Assembly (NCBI RefSeq): GCF_029633865.1
Contig: NC_079213.1
Location: 97,126,903 to 97,190,902 of the forward strand
From: Lampris incognitus
Taxonomy: Eukaryota; Chordata; Actinopteri; Lampriformes; Lampridae
DNA length: 64,000 nt
Direction of reading: 5' to 3'
The position numbers were made by a program, and so were the translations under genes. Each line of letters starts with the position of its first letter. Position 1 is the first letter of the stretch. Shown here in pieces: positions 31,301-39,527 of this stretch. Under the pieces are notes generated by a model that saw only the letters and a program-made list of their open reading frames with translations, had not been told where the DNA came from and did no database searches.

Positions 31301-34300
31301 GAATGAGGAGTAGGAGGACAAATGAATAGATAGTAACTTACCTGAGAACCACTTGAATGGATTTTGTTCCTGGCTGAAGCTCACTGAAAGAGAACCAGAT
31401 TAATTAATGTCCATTACAGTGGCTTCAGAAAGTATTCAGACCCCCTTCACTTTGTTGTAGTTTTAAGTTTAAAAATGGACAAAACTGCCATTTTTGCCCA
31501 TCAATCTACACTCAACCCATAATGATAAAAATGAAACCATGTATGTAGAAATGTTTGCAAATAAAATAAAAAATAAAAAAAACCCCAAAAAACCCCACCA
31601 CTCATTTATACAAGTATCCAGACCCTTTGTAGAAGCCCCTTTGGCAGATCCTCTCAAGCTCTGTCAGATTGGATGGGAAGTGTCTGAACTGCCAACATCA
31701 GGTCTCTCCACAGATTTTCTATGGGGTTTAAGTCTAGGCTTTGGCTGGGCCACTCAAGGACAGTCAAAAGACTTGTCCTGAAGCCACTCCAGCGTTGTCT
31801 TGGCTGTATGCTTTGGGTAACTGTCATGCTGAAAGGTGAACCGTCACCCCAGTCTGAGGTCACGTATACTCTATAGCAGGTTTTCTTCAAGGACTTCCCT
31901 GTATTTGGCAGCATTCATGCTTCCCTCAATTCTGACCAGTCTCCCTGCCCCTGCCGCTGAGAAGCACTGCTATAGCATGACACTGCCACCACCATGCTTC
32001 ATCGTAAGGATGGTATTAGCCAGGTGATGAGCAGTGCCTGGTGTTTGCCAGATACTGTGCTTGAAGTTCTGCTCCAAGAGTTCAATTTTTGTCTCATCAG
32101 ACCAGAGAATCTTTTTCCTCATGCTCTCGGAGTCCTTTAAATGCCATTTGGCAAACTCCAAGCAGGCTGTCATATGTCTTTCACTCAAGAGTGGCTTCCG
32201 TCGAGCCACTCTACCATAAAGGCTTGATTGATGAAGTACTGCTGAGATGGTCATCCTTCTGGCAGGTTCTCCCAGCAGAGGACTTCTGAAGCTCTGTTAG
32301 AGTGACCATCAGGTTCTTGATTACCTCCCTGACCAAAGCCTTTCTTACCCAGTTACTCAGTTTTGCTGGACGGCCAACTCCAGAAAGAGTCCCGGTGATT
32401 CCAATCTTATCTAGAAAGGGCCAGTGTGGGTGAAAGTTTTTGTTCCAAACAAGCAAATACACACCTGTGTTTCCTAATCAAGTTCCTATACGAAGACTAC
32501 TGGTTGATAAGTGGGATCAGGTGTGTAACTGCTTGGTTGGAACAAAAACCTTCACCCACACTGGCCCTTTCTGGATAAGATTGCCCACCTCTGCACATGT
32601 TTCACTTTGTCATTATGGGTTATTGAGTTTAGATCAGGGGTGGCTAATCATGTGCCACGGAGCGCCATGTGTATGCAGGTTTTCATTCCAGCCGGACTCC
32701 ACACCAGGTGATTTCACTGATACATTCTTCCTCTTTGGTTGAAGGGCTGTTAATCAGTGAAATCACCTGGTGTGGAGCCCGGCTGGAATGAAAACCTGCA
32801 TACACATGGCGCTCCGTGGCACATGGTTAGCCACTGCTGGTTTAGATTGATGGGGGGGAAAAAATGGCAATTTTATTCATTTAGAATTAAATCCACAGCA
32901 ATAAAGTGTGCAAAAAGTGAAAGGGTCTGGATACTTTCTGAACCCACTTTATATTACTTTTCAAATGGAAAACCACTACAAAGTAAATAGAGTTGAGTGA
33001 AATGGATATATATACAATTTTCTTACCTAGCATTTCGGATCTGGTCTGCCTGGTTCTGCGTTAATTCAAATAGGCATTGACTGTCCTGCAGTTTCTCATT
33101 GTTCTGGGCAACTGTAAAAATGTGAAAAATAATTTTGTCATGAAACCAAAAAAATACTTGCAACCGTTGTGGGGTATTACTGTAATCTGGTGTAGGATGT
33201 CTGATAAGATAAATGACAAGGGGTCCAATAAAATGCAATTCTCCAACCACCACTGAGTTTCATAAGGACCACTCACTTAGCTCTGTAGGCGGCAAAAGTG
33301 TCTCCAAGGTTTGGTAAAACGGCAGTGGCATCAGCTTGACCTCTGCTGCAGGTGTGGAGATGGGTTTGGAAATGCCATTGAGGTAGTCTGCACCCTGAGA
33401 GGTTGCAGTTGGCGAGGAGCTGATCGATGAGTAGGCCACCGGGACCCCCTCTGGACGTCGGGCAGCAAGCCAGCCAGATGTCCTAGGGAAGCGAGACTCA
33501 TAGAGCTGCCTGACATTCTTCAGCAACTCTGGGCTGTACTCCGTCTGTACCAGCCTCAACGCTCGACCCACCAGGTCCTGTTTCAACCCGCTTTTGCTGC
33601 GGCCCATTGAGGCCAGCAGTGTCTGCAGGTCCGAGACCCGGAAACTTTTGACCATGTTCTAGACGACAGACAAGATATAATCAGAAGTCATCCAAAAGGG
33701 ACACTAAGAAGCTTAATTAAGGGGAGACTGAGTGACAGATAAAACCATACTACACCTCATGTAATATATATTACAATAACGACCATTTCTTTGCAGTTCT
33801 AGACTAACTTTGATTCCTAGATATCCAACAGGCTTGTGGATGCTTGCTTGGAATGCATGACCACCACCAACCACTACGAAAAGTGATACCTGTGCTGCAG
33901 TTGAAAATCTTTTTAACAGTCACTGATATTAAAGCTCCAAAATACTAGCTATATCTGATAGAGAAAAGCTGTTACTTTCAACATTACATTCTTACAAAAT
34001 CGTATGCAGAAACTAGGCTGACAGCAGGTCATAACTGAGCATTAGGTCAGGGCATGGTACCCTGGATCAGTGTTAATGGAGCTATACAAGAAAGAAGCAT
34101 GGAATCATTGTAAAATAATAATTTAAAAAAAAACACAAACAAAAATTGACTTTACAACGGCTTTGTTTTTTCTTTATTAAAATATTCTGTAACTAATGAA
34201 AACATTTATGGATGATGGGAAACAACTTTTTTTAGCAGTTTATATTTGAAGGCAGAAAAAAAAATCCGGATGATTTGCTAACTGCCAACTGTTGCTAACT

Positions 34301-35341
34301 TTAGCAAAGTTCTGATAGACAAGAATGATTAGCAAACTACTCTGGTAAGCAAACTCAGAATCAACACCAGGCCAAAACGTTTATTCTTTCATTTACACCC
34401 AAATGACAAGGGAGGTGTGGGCCCACATGAATGCTTGCAAAAATTGTTCTGTCGATTTCATAAAGTCTCCTTATGAAGCCGCAACGGCAAGTTTTAAAAC
34501 CTAACACTGAAAAATGTGCCCGTCTTATGTCAATATTAATACACTAAACAGAATGGAACAAGTGAATTCAAAGCTTAACAAATACTCCACGAAACCTACA
34601 TCGGCTATATAACGCTGCTTTTTTTAACTACATAGCTAGCGGGAGACGAAAACGGCAGGCGACCTCGACTCAAACAAAACTCGGGAAACACAACAGCCGC
34701 CTGACGTATCTTGGCTTGGTGTGACTAAATTCATAAAAACATACAAAACTGATACACACGCGGACGACTCATCTTATAATTTGATGATAACGCCACTATC
34801 TTTCCGGGGTTCTGCGCAAAGCATCGTCAACACCACTTAAAGAACTAGGTGCTTTAAGGTCCTGAACGTTACAAACACGAGCCCAACAGGAGGCATTCCT
34901 TAATCATGGCCAACTAATCATTTGACAGGTGCACAATTTCGCAAACTAATCAGATGGTAACAAAGATCACTTTAATGCAACGCGTTAAAGATCGACACTC
35001 CACAGCAATCTAGCAGCAAGCAAGCTACAGTATGTTTTCATAGTCTCATCATTCATTTCGCCCGTCTTTTTTTTTTTTTTAGCCAGCGTGATGCTAACTA
35101 CAACAACGTACACAGTTGGCTAGCTGACATTAGTTAGCAAGCTAGCGGGGCAGGCTACCTGGCAATTTCATGAACCAAACATTTCACACAATGCAATACT
35201 ATCAACTTGGCCGCCTTCAAGATGAGCCGCTAAACCTCCGCGACTGAACTAAATCTGTTTCTCTAGTCCCACAGCCCCTCTCTGGTCAGCCCCAGCGAGC
35301 CGAGTTATACTTGCCATCGCTTCCACCAGTTCGGCCGCCAT
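16068..35341 (-). CDS. pias4: PIAS4 (PIASy) SUMO E3 ligase, complete, 11 exons
   Basis: Nuclear E3 SUMO ligase that couples UBC9~SUMO to transcription and DNA-repair factors. Exons: 35315-35341, 33277-33658, 33027-33111, 31342-31383, 30253-30343, 21243-21371, 20842-20947, 18489-18562, 18063-18223, 16516-16667, 16068-16333. They total 1515 nt, 504 residues plus stop (human about 510). Domains: SAP helix-turn (residues about 10-45), PINIT domain (about 110-290, with motif RPVNIT), SP-RING (about 305-365, [11 protein letters not shown]...CPVC), and a C-terminal SIM VVDLTLD (457-463) followed by an acidic stretch. PIASy-specific [13 protein letters not shown] and [12 protein letters not shown] are present. 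All introns are GT-AG except intron 1, which reads best as GC-AG. Confidence 0.97.
16516..16667 (-). CDS. pias4: pias4 exon 10
   Basis: 152 nt: [34 protein letters not shown] and a short RE-rich run, ending at VVDI. It is the region just after SP-RING. Donor gtgagt after ATCT. Confidence 0.94.
16951..17329 (-). mobile_element. SINE family A in pias4 intron 10
   Basis: Tail-side CTCCCCAATTGTATCCGG block, body, B box (GGATTCGAAC on plus) and tRNA-like head at 17329. Perfect 13-bp duplication TATATTTCATCAT at 16938-16950 and 17330-17342 marks LINE-driven insertion. Confidence 0.9.
18063..18223 (-). CDS. pias4: pias4 exon 9: SP-RING
   Basis: 161 nt: [20 protein letters not shown], then [20 protein letters not shown] and [14 protein letters not shown]. 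The C, CAH and CPVC residues are the single-zinc SP-RING ligands that recruit UBC9. Confidence 0.96.
18489..18562 (-). CDS. pias4: pias4 exon 8
   Basis: 74 nt: [20 protein letters not shown] and LICP, the lead-in to SP-RING. Acceptor atctag, donor gtgagt. Confidence 0.93.
18952..19336 (-). mobile_element. SINE family A in pias4 intron 7
   Basis: Same structure; B box near 19272. Flanking 13-mers ggattaattgcaa (18939) and ggattagatgcaa (19337) match at 11 of 13. Confidence 0.88.
19707..20097 (-). mobile_element. A different tRNA-derived SINE (family C)
   Basis: Minus-strand head GGGATCCGCAGTGGTGTAGC and B box GGTTCGCGACC. The flanks share an AT-rich duplication (TATATTTTTAAGATTTT versus TATATTTTAAGATTTT). 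The body does not match family A. Confidence 0.8.
20098..20841 (-). other. Intronic DNA of pias4 (intron 7)
   Basis: AT-rich, no repeat family or gene recognised. Confidence 0.6.
20842..20947 (-). CDS. pias4: pias4 exon 7
   Basis: 106 nt: [20 protein letters not shown] then [15 protein letters not shown]. End of PINIT. Donor gtgagt after CGTA. Confidence 0.92.
21243..21371 (-). CDS. pias4: pias4 exon 6
   Basis: 129 nt, 43 codons, [20 protein letters not shown] to ITWGNFGK. It holds the PINIT motif itself (here PVNIT). It is separated from exon 5 by an 8.9-kb intron packed with transposons. Confidence 0.95.
21556..21987 (-). mobile_element. SINE family A in pias4 intron 5
   Basis: Full head, B-box-like GGTTTGAATTCC (diverged) and body. 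Flanked by gacttcagttttttt (21541) and gactttaagttttttt (21988), an imperfect duplication. Confidence 0.85.
22292..22599 (-). mobile_element. SINE family B, tandem copy 1
   Basis: Head GGCGGCACGGTGGTCCAGGG on minus, and the shared AAGCCACTTTATTTTGTCA end on plus. Homologous to 3989-4312. Confidence 0.8.
22612..22961 (-). mobile_element. SINE family B, tandem copy 2
   Basis: Lies directly after copy 1 in the same orientation, with the same internal blocks but more diverged. Confidence 0.75.
23264..23800 (+). pseudogene. LINE fragment, C-terminal part of a reverse transcriptase ORF
   Basis: The frame reads [20 protein letters not shown], then [17 protein letters not shown]. This is the end segment typical of CR1/L2-type LINE ORF2 in fish; the exact clade is not certain. 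5' truncated, no catalytic motifs kept. Confidence 0.75.
25575..26060. mobile_element. Insertion of unknown type within the RTE element
   Basis: The RTE frame breaks off after [10 protein letters not shown] and resumes at [12 protein letters not shown]. The intervening AT-rich piece contains TAGCAGGATTAATAAAGTTG and A-rich runs, which suggests a retroposon tail. Edges are approximate. Confidence 0.45.
27780..28913. mobile_element. hAT-type transposon nested in the RTE element, 1134 bp
   Basis: Terminal inverted repeats TAGGGGTGGGA (27780) and TCCCACCCCTA (28903-28913). Flanking 8-mers ctttgttg and ctatgtta match at 6 of 8. Removing the element plus one duplicate restores the RTE frame to PAMLYDLE. 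No transposase frame is visible inside, so it is non-autonomous. Confidence 0.85.
28520..28610 (+). repeat. tRNA-like fragment inside the hAT element
   Basis: Contains TAGTTGACTGGTTAATG (A-box-like) and GGTTCACGTCCCGGC (B-box-like) about 40 bases apart. It may be a SINE head captured by or inserted in the hAT element. It does not form a convincing complete tRNA. Confidence 0.4.
29795..29990. mobile_element. Foldback/MITE repeat, diverged copy
   Basis: Related to the hairpin at 32638-32838: it shares ATCAACCATGTGCCATG, the CTCTTTGGTTGAAGG-type centre and GGTTGGAATGAAAAC, with more mismatches between arms. Confidence 0.6.
30253..30343 (-). CDS. pias4: pias4 exon 5
   Basis: 91 nt: [20 protein letters not shown] and [10 protein letters not shown], the PIASy-specific PINIT core. 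Acceptor tgcag, donor gtgagt. Confidence 0.95.
30498..30944 (-). mobile_element. SINE family A in pias4 intron 4
   Basis: Full-length copy with a perfect 15-bp duplication GCTTCAGTTTTTCTT at 30483-30497 and 30945-30959. Confidence 0.92.
31154..31248 (-). mobile_element. SINE family A, head-only fragment
   Basis: Only the tRNA-like head and B box (GGATTCGAACC on plus) remain. It lies about 0.2 kb from a full copy. The separating DNA carries a lone TAGGGCTGTGCGATG, like one hAT end. Confidence 0.75.
31342..31383 (-). CDS. pias4: pias4 exon 4
   Basis: 42 nt: [15 protein letters not shown], a PINIT strand. Acceptor tttcag, donor gtaagt. It is too short to appear as an open frame. Confidence 0.92.
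32405..32580. mobile_element. Foldback MITE with 44-bp arms, inside the Tc1 remnant
   Basis: Arms at 32405-32448 and 32537-32580 are inverted copies around CCAGTGTGGGTGAAAG. A related element lies at 37905-38046. Confidence 0.8.
32638..32838. mobile_element. Foldback MITE with arms of about 85 bp
   Basis: Arms 32638-32722 and 32754-32838 are near-perfect inverses (key block GCGCCATGTGTATGCAGG) with a loop of about 31 bp. Confidence 0.85.
33027..33111 (-). CDS. pias4: pias4 exon 3
   Basis: 85 nt encoding [17 protein letters not shown] and [11 protein letters not shown], part of PINIT. GT-AG borders and phase fit both neighbours. Confidence 0.93.
33277..33658 (-). CDS. pias4: pias4 exon 2: SAP domain and PINIT start
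   Basis: 382 nt. [20 protein letters not shown] and [11 protein letters not shown] form the SAP DNA-binding fold; [16 protein letters not shown] opens the PINIT domain. Acceptor ctag before AAC; donor gtgagt after CTAA. Confidence 0.95.
33659..35314 (-). other. pias4 intron 1
   Basis: 1.66 kb, AT-rich, no repeat family recognised. It begins with gcaagt rather than gt and ends with the acceptor ctag. Confidence 0.75.
35315..35341 (-). CDS. pias4: pias4 coding exon 1 (nine codons)
   Basis: Encodes MAAELVEAM. The only donor that keeps phase 0 with exon 2 ([12 protein letters not shown]) is ATG followed by gcaagt, a GC donor. The nearby GT two bases on would shift the frame. PIAS first exons are normally this short and end just before the (N/Q)MVMS motif. 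Confidence 0.85.
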
Positions 35342-35620
35342 CGTCGTACAGCAGTACCGCGAGAGTGGGAGAGGACGGATACTCTTTATCCAATGAAGCG
35401 CAGTAGTGGGTTGGGTCGACGGTTCGCTTTCGCCAATCGCAGCGCAATATACGGAAAAGTAGGCGTGATGATTACGTTTTAAAGTTACAGTGTAACTTTT
35501 TAAAAATACTAAGAGGCAGGTCTCCTTTAACAAAACAGGCCTCAGCGGCCGCGAATATCTCAGTGCGTCAAAAGTATTTGAATATTCACGTCGGTTCGGC
35601 TTAATAGTATTGAGTTGTGA
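35342..35620 (-). promoter_or_regulatory. pias4: pias4 promoter region
   Basis: GC-rich block directly upstream of the ATG with two CCAAT boxes at 35390-35394 and 35433-35437 and no TATA. The spacing fits an NF-Y-type housekeeping promoter. Confidence 0.5.
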
Positions 35621-36930
35621 TGGTTGTGCGTTTGGATGGTAGTTCAGAATCCTCTCCCGCGTGGATCGTGTTGTGTGAAGTAGAAGGGGGTCGCGTGGTC
35701 CTACTACTTCCCGTCCGAGCCAAAAAATCTGTGCCGTGTTTTACACACGCAACCACCGGCCGTCGTGTGGATGCTTTGTCTACACCGCAAACTGAATTTG
35801 AACAAAATAAAAATGTACACCAAATCAAATCATCGGACGCCGAACAGCATCAAAATCCTGTCTAACCACCTCATGTCACCTCTAATGTCATCGCTCACCT
35901 TTGGAAAAAAGGACTTTAATTTGTTTAAGGAGAAAACTTTACACTCCTTCTGATGATCCGGTCCTGTTTTGCTAAAGGCTTTTTCAAAAGCGGTGAAGAA
36001 ACGTAAAAACGCTGTAAAATCAATTGAGCAAACTGCAATATGATATGCCATTCCATTCCTGTGCCTTTTTCATTTTTTGAGAGGTAATTAAAAGGCCTCT
36101 ACTGTTTGTTTATTGCCCCTTTCTTATTTACCATGCAGTCTGACCTCAACTTTTTCATAGCAACATTAATAGCTATATTTATATAAAGTATGTGATATAA
36201 TAATTTTCTCATTATTAGCTTCAGTCAGGACATTTTTGTGTATTTCCTTGCAAGTAGTGTCTTTTTACTGTCTGTTGTAGTGGCTCTCTAAAATAACTGG
36301 TATATTATGCATCTATATAATCAAATATCCATGTTGTATATGAAAAGCTATTAAATTTTATTATCTATGTTGTATATAAAAAGCTGTTAAATAATATTCC
36401 ATTCATTTACAATCTGATATTAATGTAATTGGCACATAACTGGATGCTGTTCTCTGCTGTGTATGTTTCATTATTTAAACAGAAGGGGGCAATATGGTCC
36501 GCTAGTTGAGCTGAAGGCCAAGTTAAAGGCCATTTAAAAACAAAATTGATTGCATTGGATCTGTTTAGACATATATGCCTACCTGATAATTACTGTTTGG
36601 AAATAGTATAATATACATAATGTTACCGAATCCTCATTTACTGGGAATTAATGAGAATCTATACATACCACTCATATATAACAATGGATAAACTCCAGAT
36701 AACACTGGCCCAAATTAATATGCAAGTGTTTTGTAAAACATGTTATCCAAACCAAAGCTGTCCAACATTTAATAAACTACTTGGTCTCTTTGGTTTGGTC
36801 TCTTTCTGTAAATTTACTCAGTTCATAGCATTGCTTCCATATATTCATACCCTCATCATACCAAGTGATTATAAAGAAACAACAGAAACTTGATGACATT
36901 AATTTGGGGCATTTACAGACATTGTTTAAA
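35621..36930. other. Intergenic DNA between pias4 and foxq2
   Basis: A GC-richer stretch to 35.77 kb holds an 82-codon open frame that matches nothing recognised. The rest is AT-rich without repeats or genes. Confidence 0.55.
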
Positions 36931-37165
36931 ACAGCTTACCTTGGAGTAAAATGTCTGGAGTGCCCTACTTAGCTTGCTGCCACTGCGACCCGACCCCGGA
37001 GAAGCGGCTGAAGATGAATGAATGAATTATAGCAGTAAGTCCATACCAGATCGGTCAAGGCCTGGGTTGACAAACAGCCGCCATTGGTGCTGTGCACTCA
37101 CAGGGTATCAATGGAAACTGTAAAACCCGCTGTGGTGACCCCTGAGAAACAGGCAAAAAGAATCA
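36930..37165 (+). mobile_element. LINE tail and internally deleted RTE fragment
   Basis: GACCCGACCCCGGAGAAGCG with an (ATGA)n end is a common fish LINE tail. The following 37040-37165 joins the RTE 5' leader (ATACCAGATCGGTCAAGGCC, as at 24.7 kb) directly to the RTE 3' end (CGCTGTGGTGACCCC), so the coding body is missing. Confidence 0.65.
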
Positions 37166-37650
37166 TAGTATCAAGTGTTAGGAAATCAAATTACTGCAAA
37201 TGAAATATTACATTAAGCCATCAGTCCGATAAAATATATGATCCATCATAAGTCCAGGAAAAAAAATCTAGACATTTGGCCAGCATTCATGTTTGAGGCT
37301 ACAAGAGGCCATTAAGTAATAATGAAACTCAAAAATTAAATAATAATTAGAAATCAGTAAATGTAGTTATAAACTGTAACAATGGAAAATAGTTAATCAG
37401 AACAGAATATGGTAGCACCAATTAATCTTTCTCTTGAGCTCTAAAATGAGCCCCATAAAAAAAGCACTAAGTTCAGATATGTGCCATAGTTTTACAAAGA
37501 AAAGGAGTGTCCATGTTTGGCACTGAAAAAAAATCCACTGATAGATTTGGATAATAATGGGCTGGCAAGTTATATGAACTACTGAAAGAACAGTTAATCT
37601 TTTTGTTTTTCAGTATGATTATAATGGTTCTTGGTGTCAACATTTTTTAA

Positions 37651-37904
37651 CCCCCCCCCTTTTCTCCCCAATTGTACCTGGCCAATCACCCCACTCTCTG
37701 AGCCATCCTGGTCGCTACTCCACCCCCTCTGCAATCCAGGGAGGGCTGCAGAGCTTCCTCCGATACATGTGGAGTTGTCAGCCACTTCTTTTCACCTGAC
37801 AATGAGGAGTTTCGCCAGGGGGACGTAATGCGTGGGAGGATCACGCTATTCTCCCCAGCCCCCACCCCCCCGAACAGGCACCCTAACCAACCACAGGAGG
37901 CGCT
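37651..37904 (-). mobile_element. SINE family A, lacking the tRNA head
   Basis: Tail and body present from CCCCAATTGTACCTGGCC; it stops at GGAGGCGCTAG where the foldback element 37905-38046 begins. Confidence 0.8.
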
Positions 37905-38046
37905 AGTCAACCAATAGTCTTGTTCCAATCAGGCAGTTACACACCCGAGTCTACAAATCAAGGTCCTTAGCAATGACTATTGGTTGACTGATAGAATCAG
38001 GTGTGTAACTGTTTGGTTGAAACAAAGACCTGCACCCACACCGGCA
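37905..38046. mobile_element. Foldback MITE fragment
   Basis: Perfect 15-bp inverted arms AGTCAACCAATAGTC (37905-37919) and GACTATTGGTTGACT (37975-37989); the rest shares GATAGAATCAGGTGTGTAAC-type sequence with 32405-32580. Confidence 0.7.
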
Positions 38047-39035
38047 AGAGCCCGAATAAAAGTTATTGGAAAAGAGTGGAGTTGATGCAACAACAGTGAA
38101 AACCATCAATTACCTTTTGTTTTAGTCATAAGATTTCTTGGTTTGATAATACATAATACAATGTGACTGTTCATTGCTGAACAATGCATATGCCCCCTAG
38201 GGTACCTCAGCAGAAAAATACAGGCCTTTTCTTAACTGTGACTGAAAGATGAGACTCATGTGTTTGTCTGCAAAACATTAAAATTGACTGATTAATTGTT
38301 ACTTTATTGTAATTGAAGCAATGCTCTGGTTAGCATCCCCATGGACAAAACCACTTTAACAGGATAACACTGCCATCTAAAAGGCCATTGGTGCTACAGC
38401 AACCATCCTTTGCACACCATGTCGTACTAAATCTTGAGTGTTTAATCTCTCGTAATTACAAAGATTTGCTTGGGTTAATAAAAATAATCCGCCTCAATTT
38501 AGGCCCCCTACCTAGACCTCCCCTGTGTCCCCTTTACCCCTTTCTGTGAGGGATAAATTCAGTCGTATAAATAGAGTCACCTTCACAAACCTGAAACACT
38601 GCCGTTCGATTTGGGAGAAATAGCTAATTACATAATGAAATATAGTTGTCTGACCATAAGAGCCAGATTTAATTAGAGAGAGATAATAAGATTTTATCAA
38701 AACGTCTAACAAAATAACCGCATTTGGTGTTGTAGCTTGACGTCATTTCCACAGGTTGAGGTTGTGTCACGCGGGTGAGAACGTAAAGGTTAATAACAGT
38801 TGAGAAGCTCACCTTTGTCTGTGAACTTGATCTTGTCGAGTGTAGGACTTCGGCAAACAAAGACGAGAGGGTGTTCACTTTATGGAGGTTACTGTGCCTT
38901 GAAGGACAATATCTATAGTTTAAAACTCAGAAACGCTCTGCGACAAATCCCAGGAAAGACACTTTTTTCCCCCCTCCACTTGAGCAGCAGATAACTTCAG
39001 CGATCACTCAGTTCGGAACCAGTCTGAGCTGTGTG
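38047..39035 (+). promoter_or_regulatory. foxq2: foxq2 upstream region and 5' UTR
   Basis: About 1 kb without repeats before the foxq2 ATG. No TATA or initiator could be fixed. The last 250 bases are moderately GC-rich and probably contain the start site. Confidence 0.4.
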
Positions 39036-39527
39036 ATGAGTCTGAGAGATTTAAATTCACAAATGACAACGGAGGACAGAAGCAGCTGCACCGGCAGCAG
39101 GGGAAGACTGGGACTGAGCTTCACTATTGACTACCTCCTATTCAATAAAGGAGTCAAGAATTCCAAAGACGAGCTGGTAGAAAGTCGAACGACGGAGAAG
39201 ACAGTAAACAGCAAGCCAAATAATCAGAGTCCCAGACCCAAGGAGGTGCAGACTGACTCTGAGGTACTGGAGAAGGAGCTTCGGAGATCAGATGAAGAGA
39301 ATAAAGAGAGGAAAGTACATGAAGAGCAAAGAGAGGAGGGTGAGGAGGAGGTTACTACTACCACCACCACCTCTATCACCAGCAGCCGCGAAAGATCCCA
39401 GGACAAACCCACCCAGTCCTACATCGCACTCATCTCCATGGCTATACTGGCATCAGAGGAGAAGAAGCTGTTGTTATGTGACATCTACCAATGGATCATG
39501 GAGCACTACCCCTACTTCAAGAGTAAG
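39036..39527 (+). CDS. foxq2: foxq2 exon 1: eh1 motif and first half of forkhead
   Basis: Ends in ...YPYFKSK before the donor gtatgt. A GTG just before ATG 39036 is in frame but not needed. Confidence 0.9.

Larger units (their letters stand above)
31417..32949 (-). mobile_element. Tc1/mariner element, decayed, with nested foldback repeats
   Basis: Ends CAGTGGCTTCAGAAAG (31417) and its diverged inverse near 32949, flanked by TA. Minus-strand pieces read [32 protein letters not shown] and [11 protein letters not shown], which are parts of a Tc1 transposase DDE domain. Frameshifts and two insertions make it dead. Confidence 0.88.

Noticed and set aside
35617-35865. 82-codon open frame upstream of pias4
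   Set aside because: No family recognised, and no splice or promoter evidence; left as intergenic.
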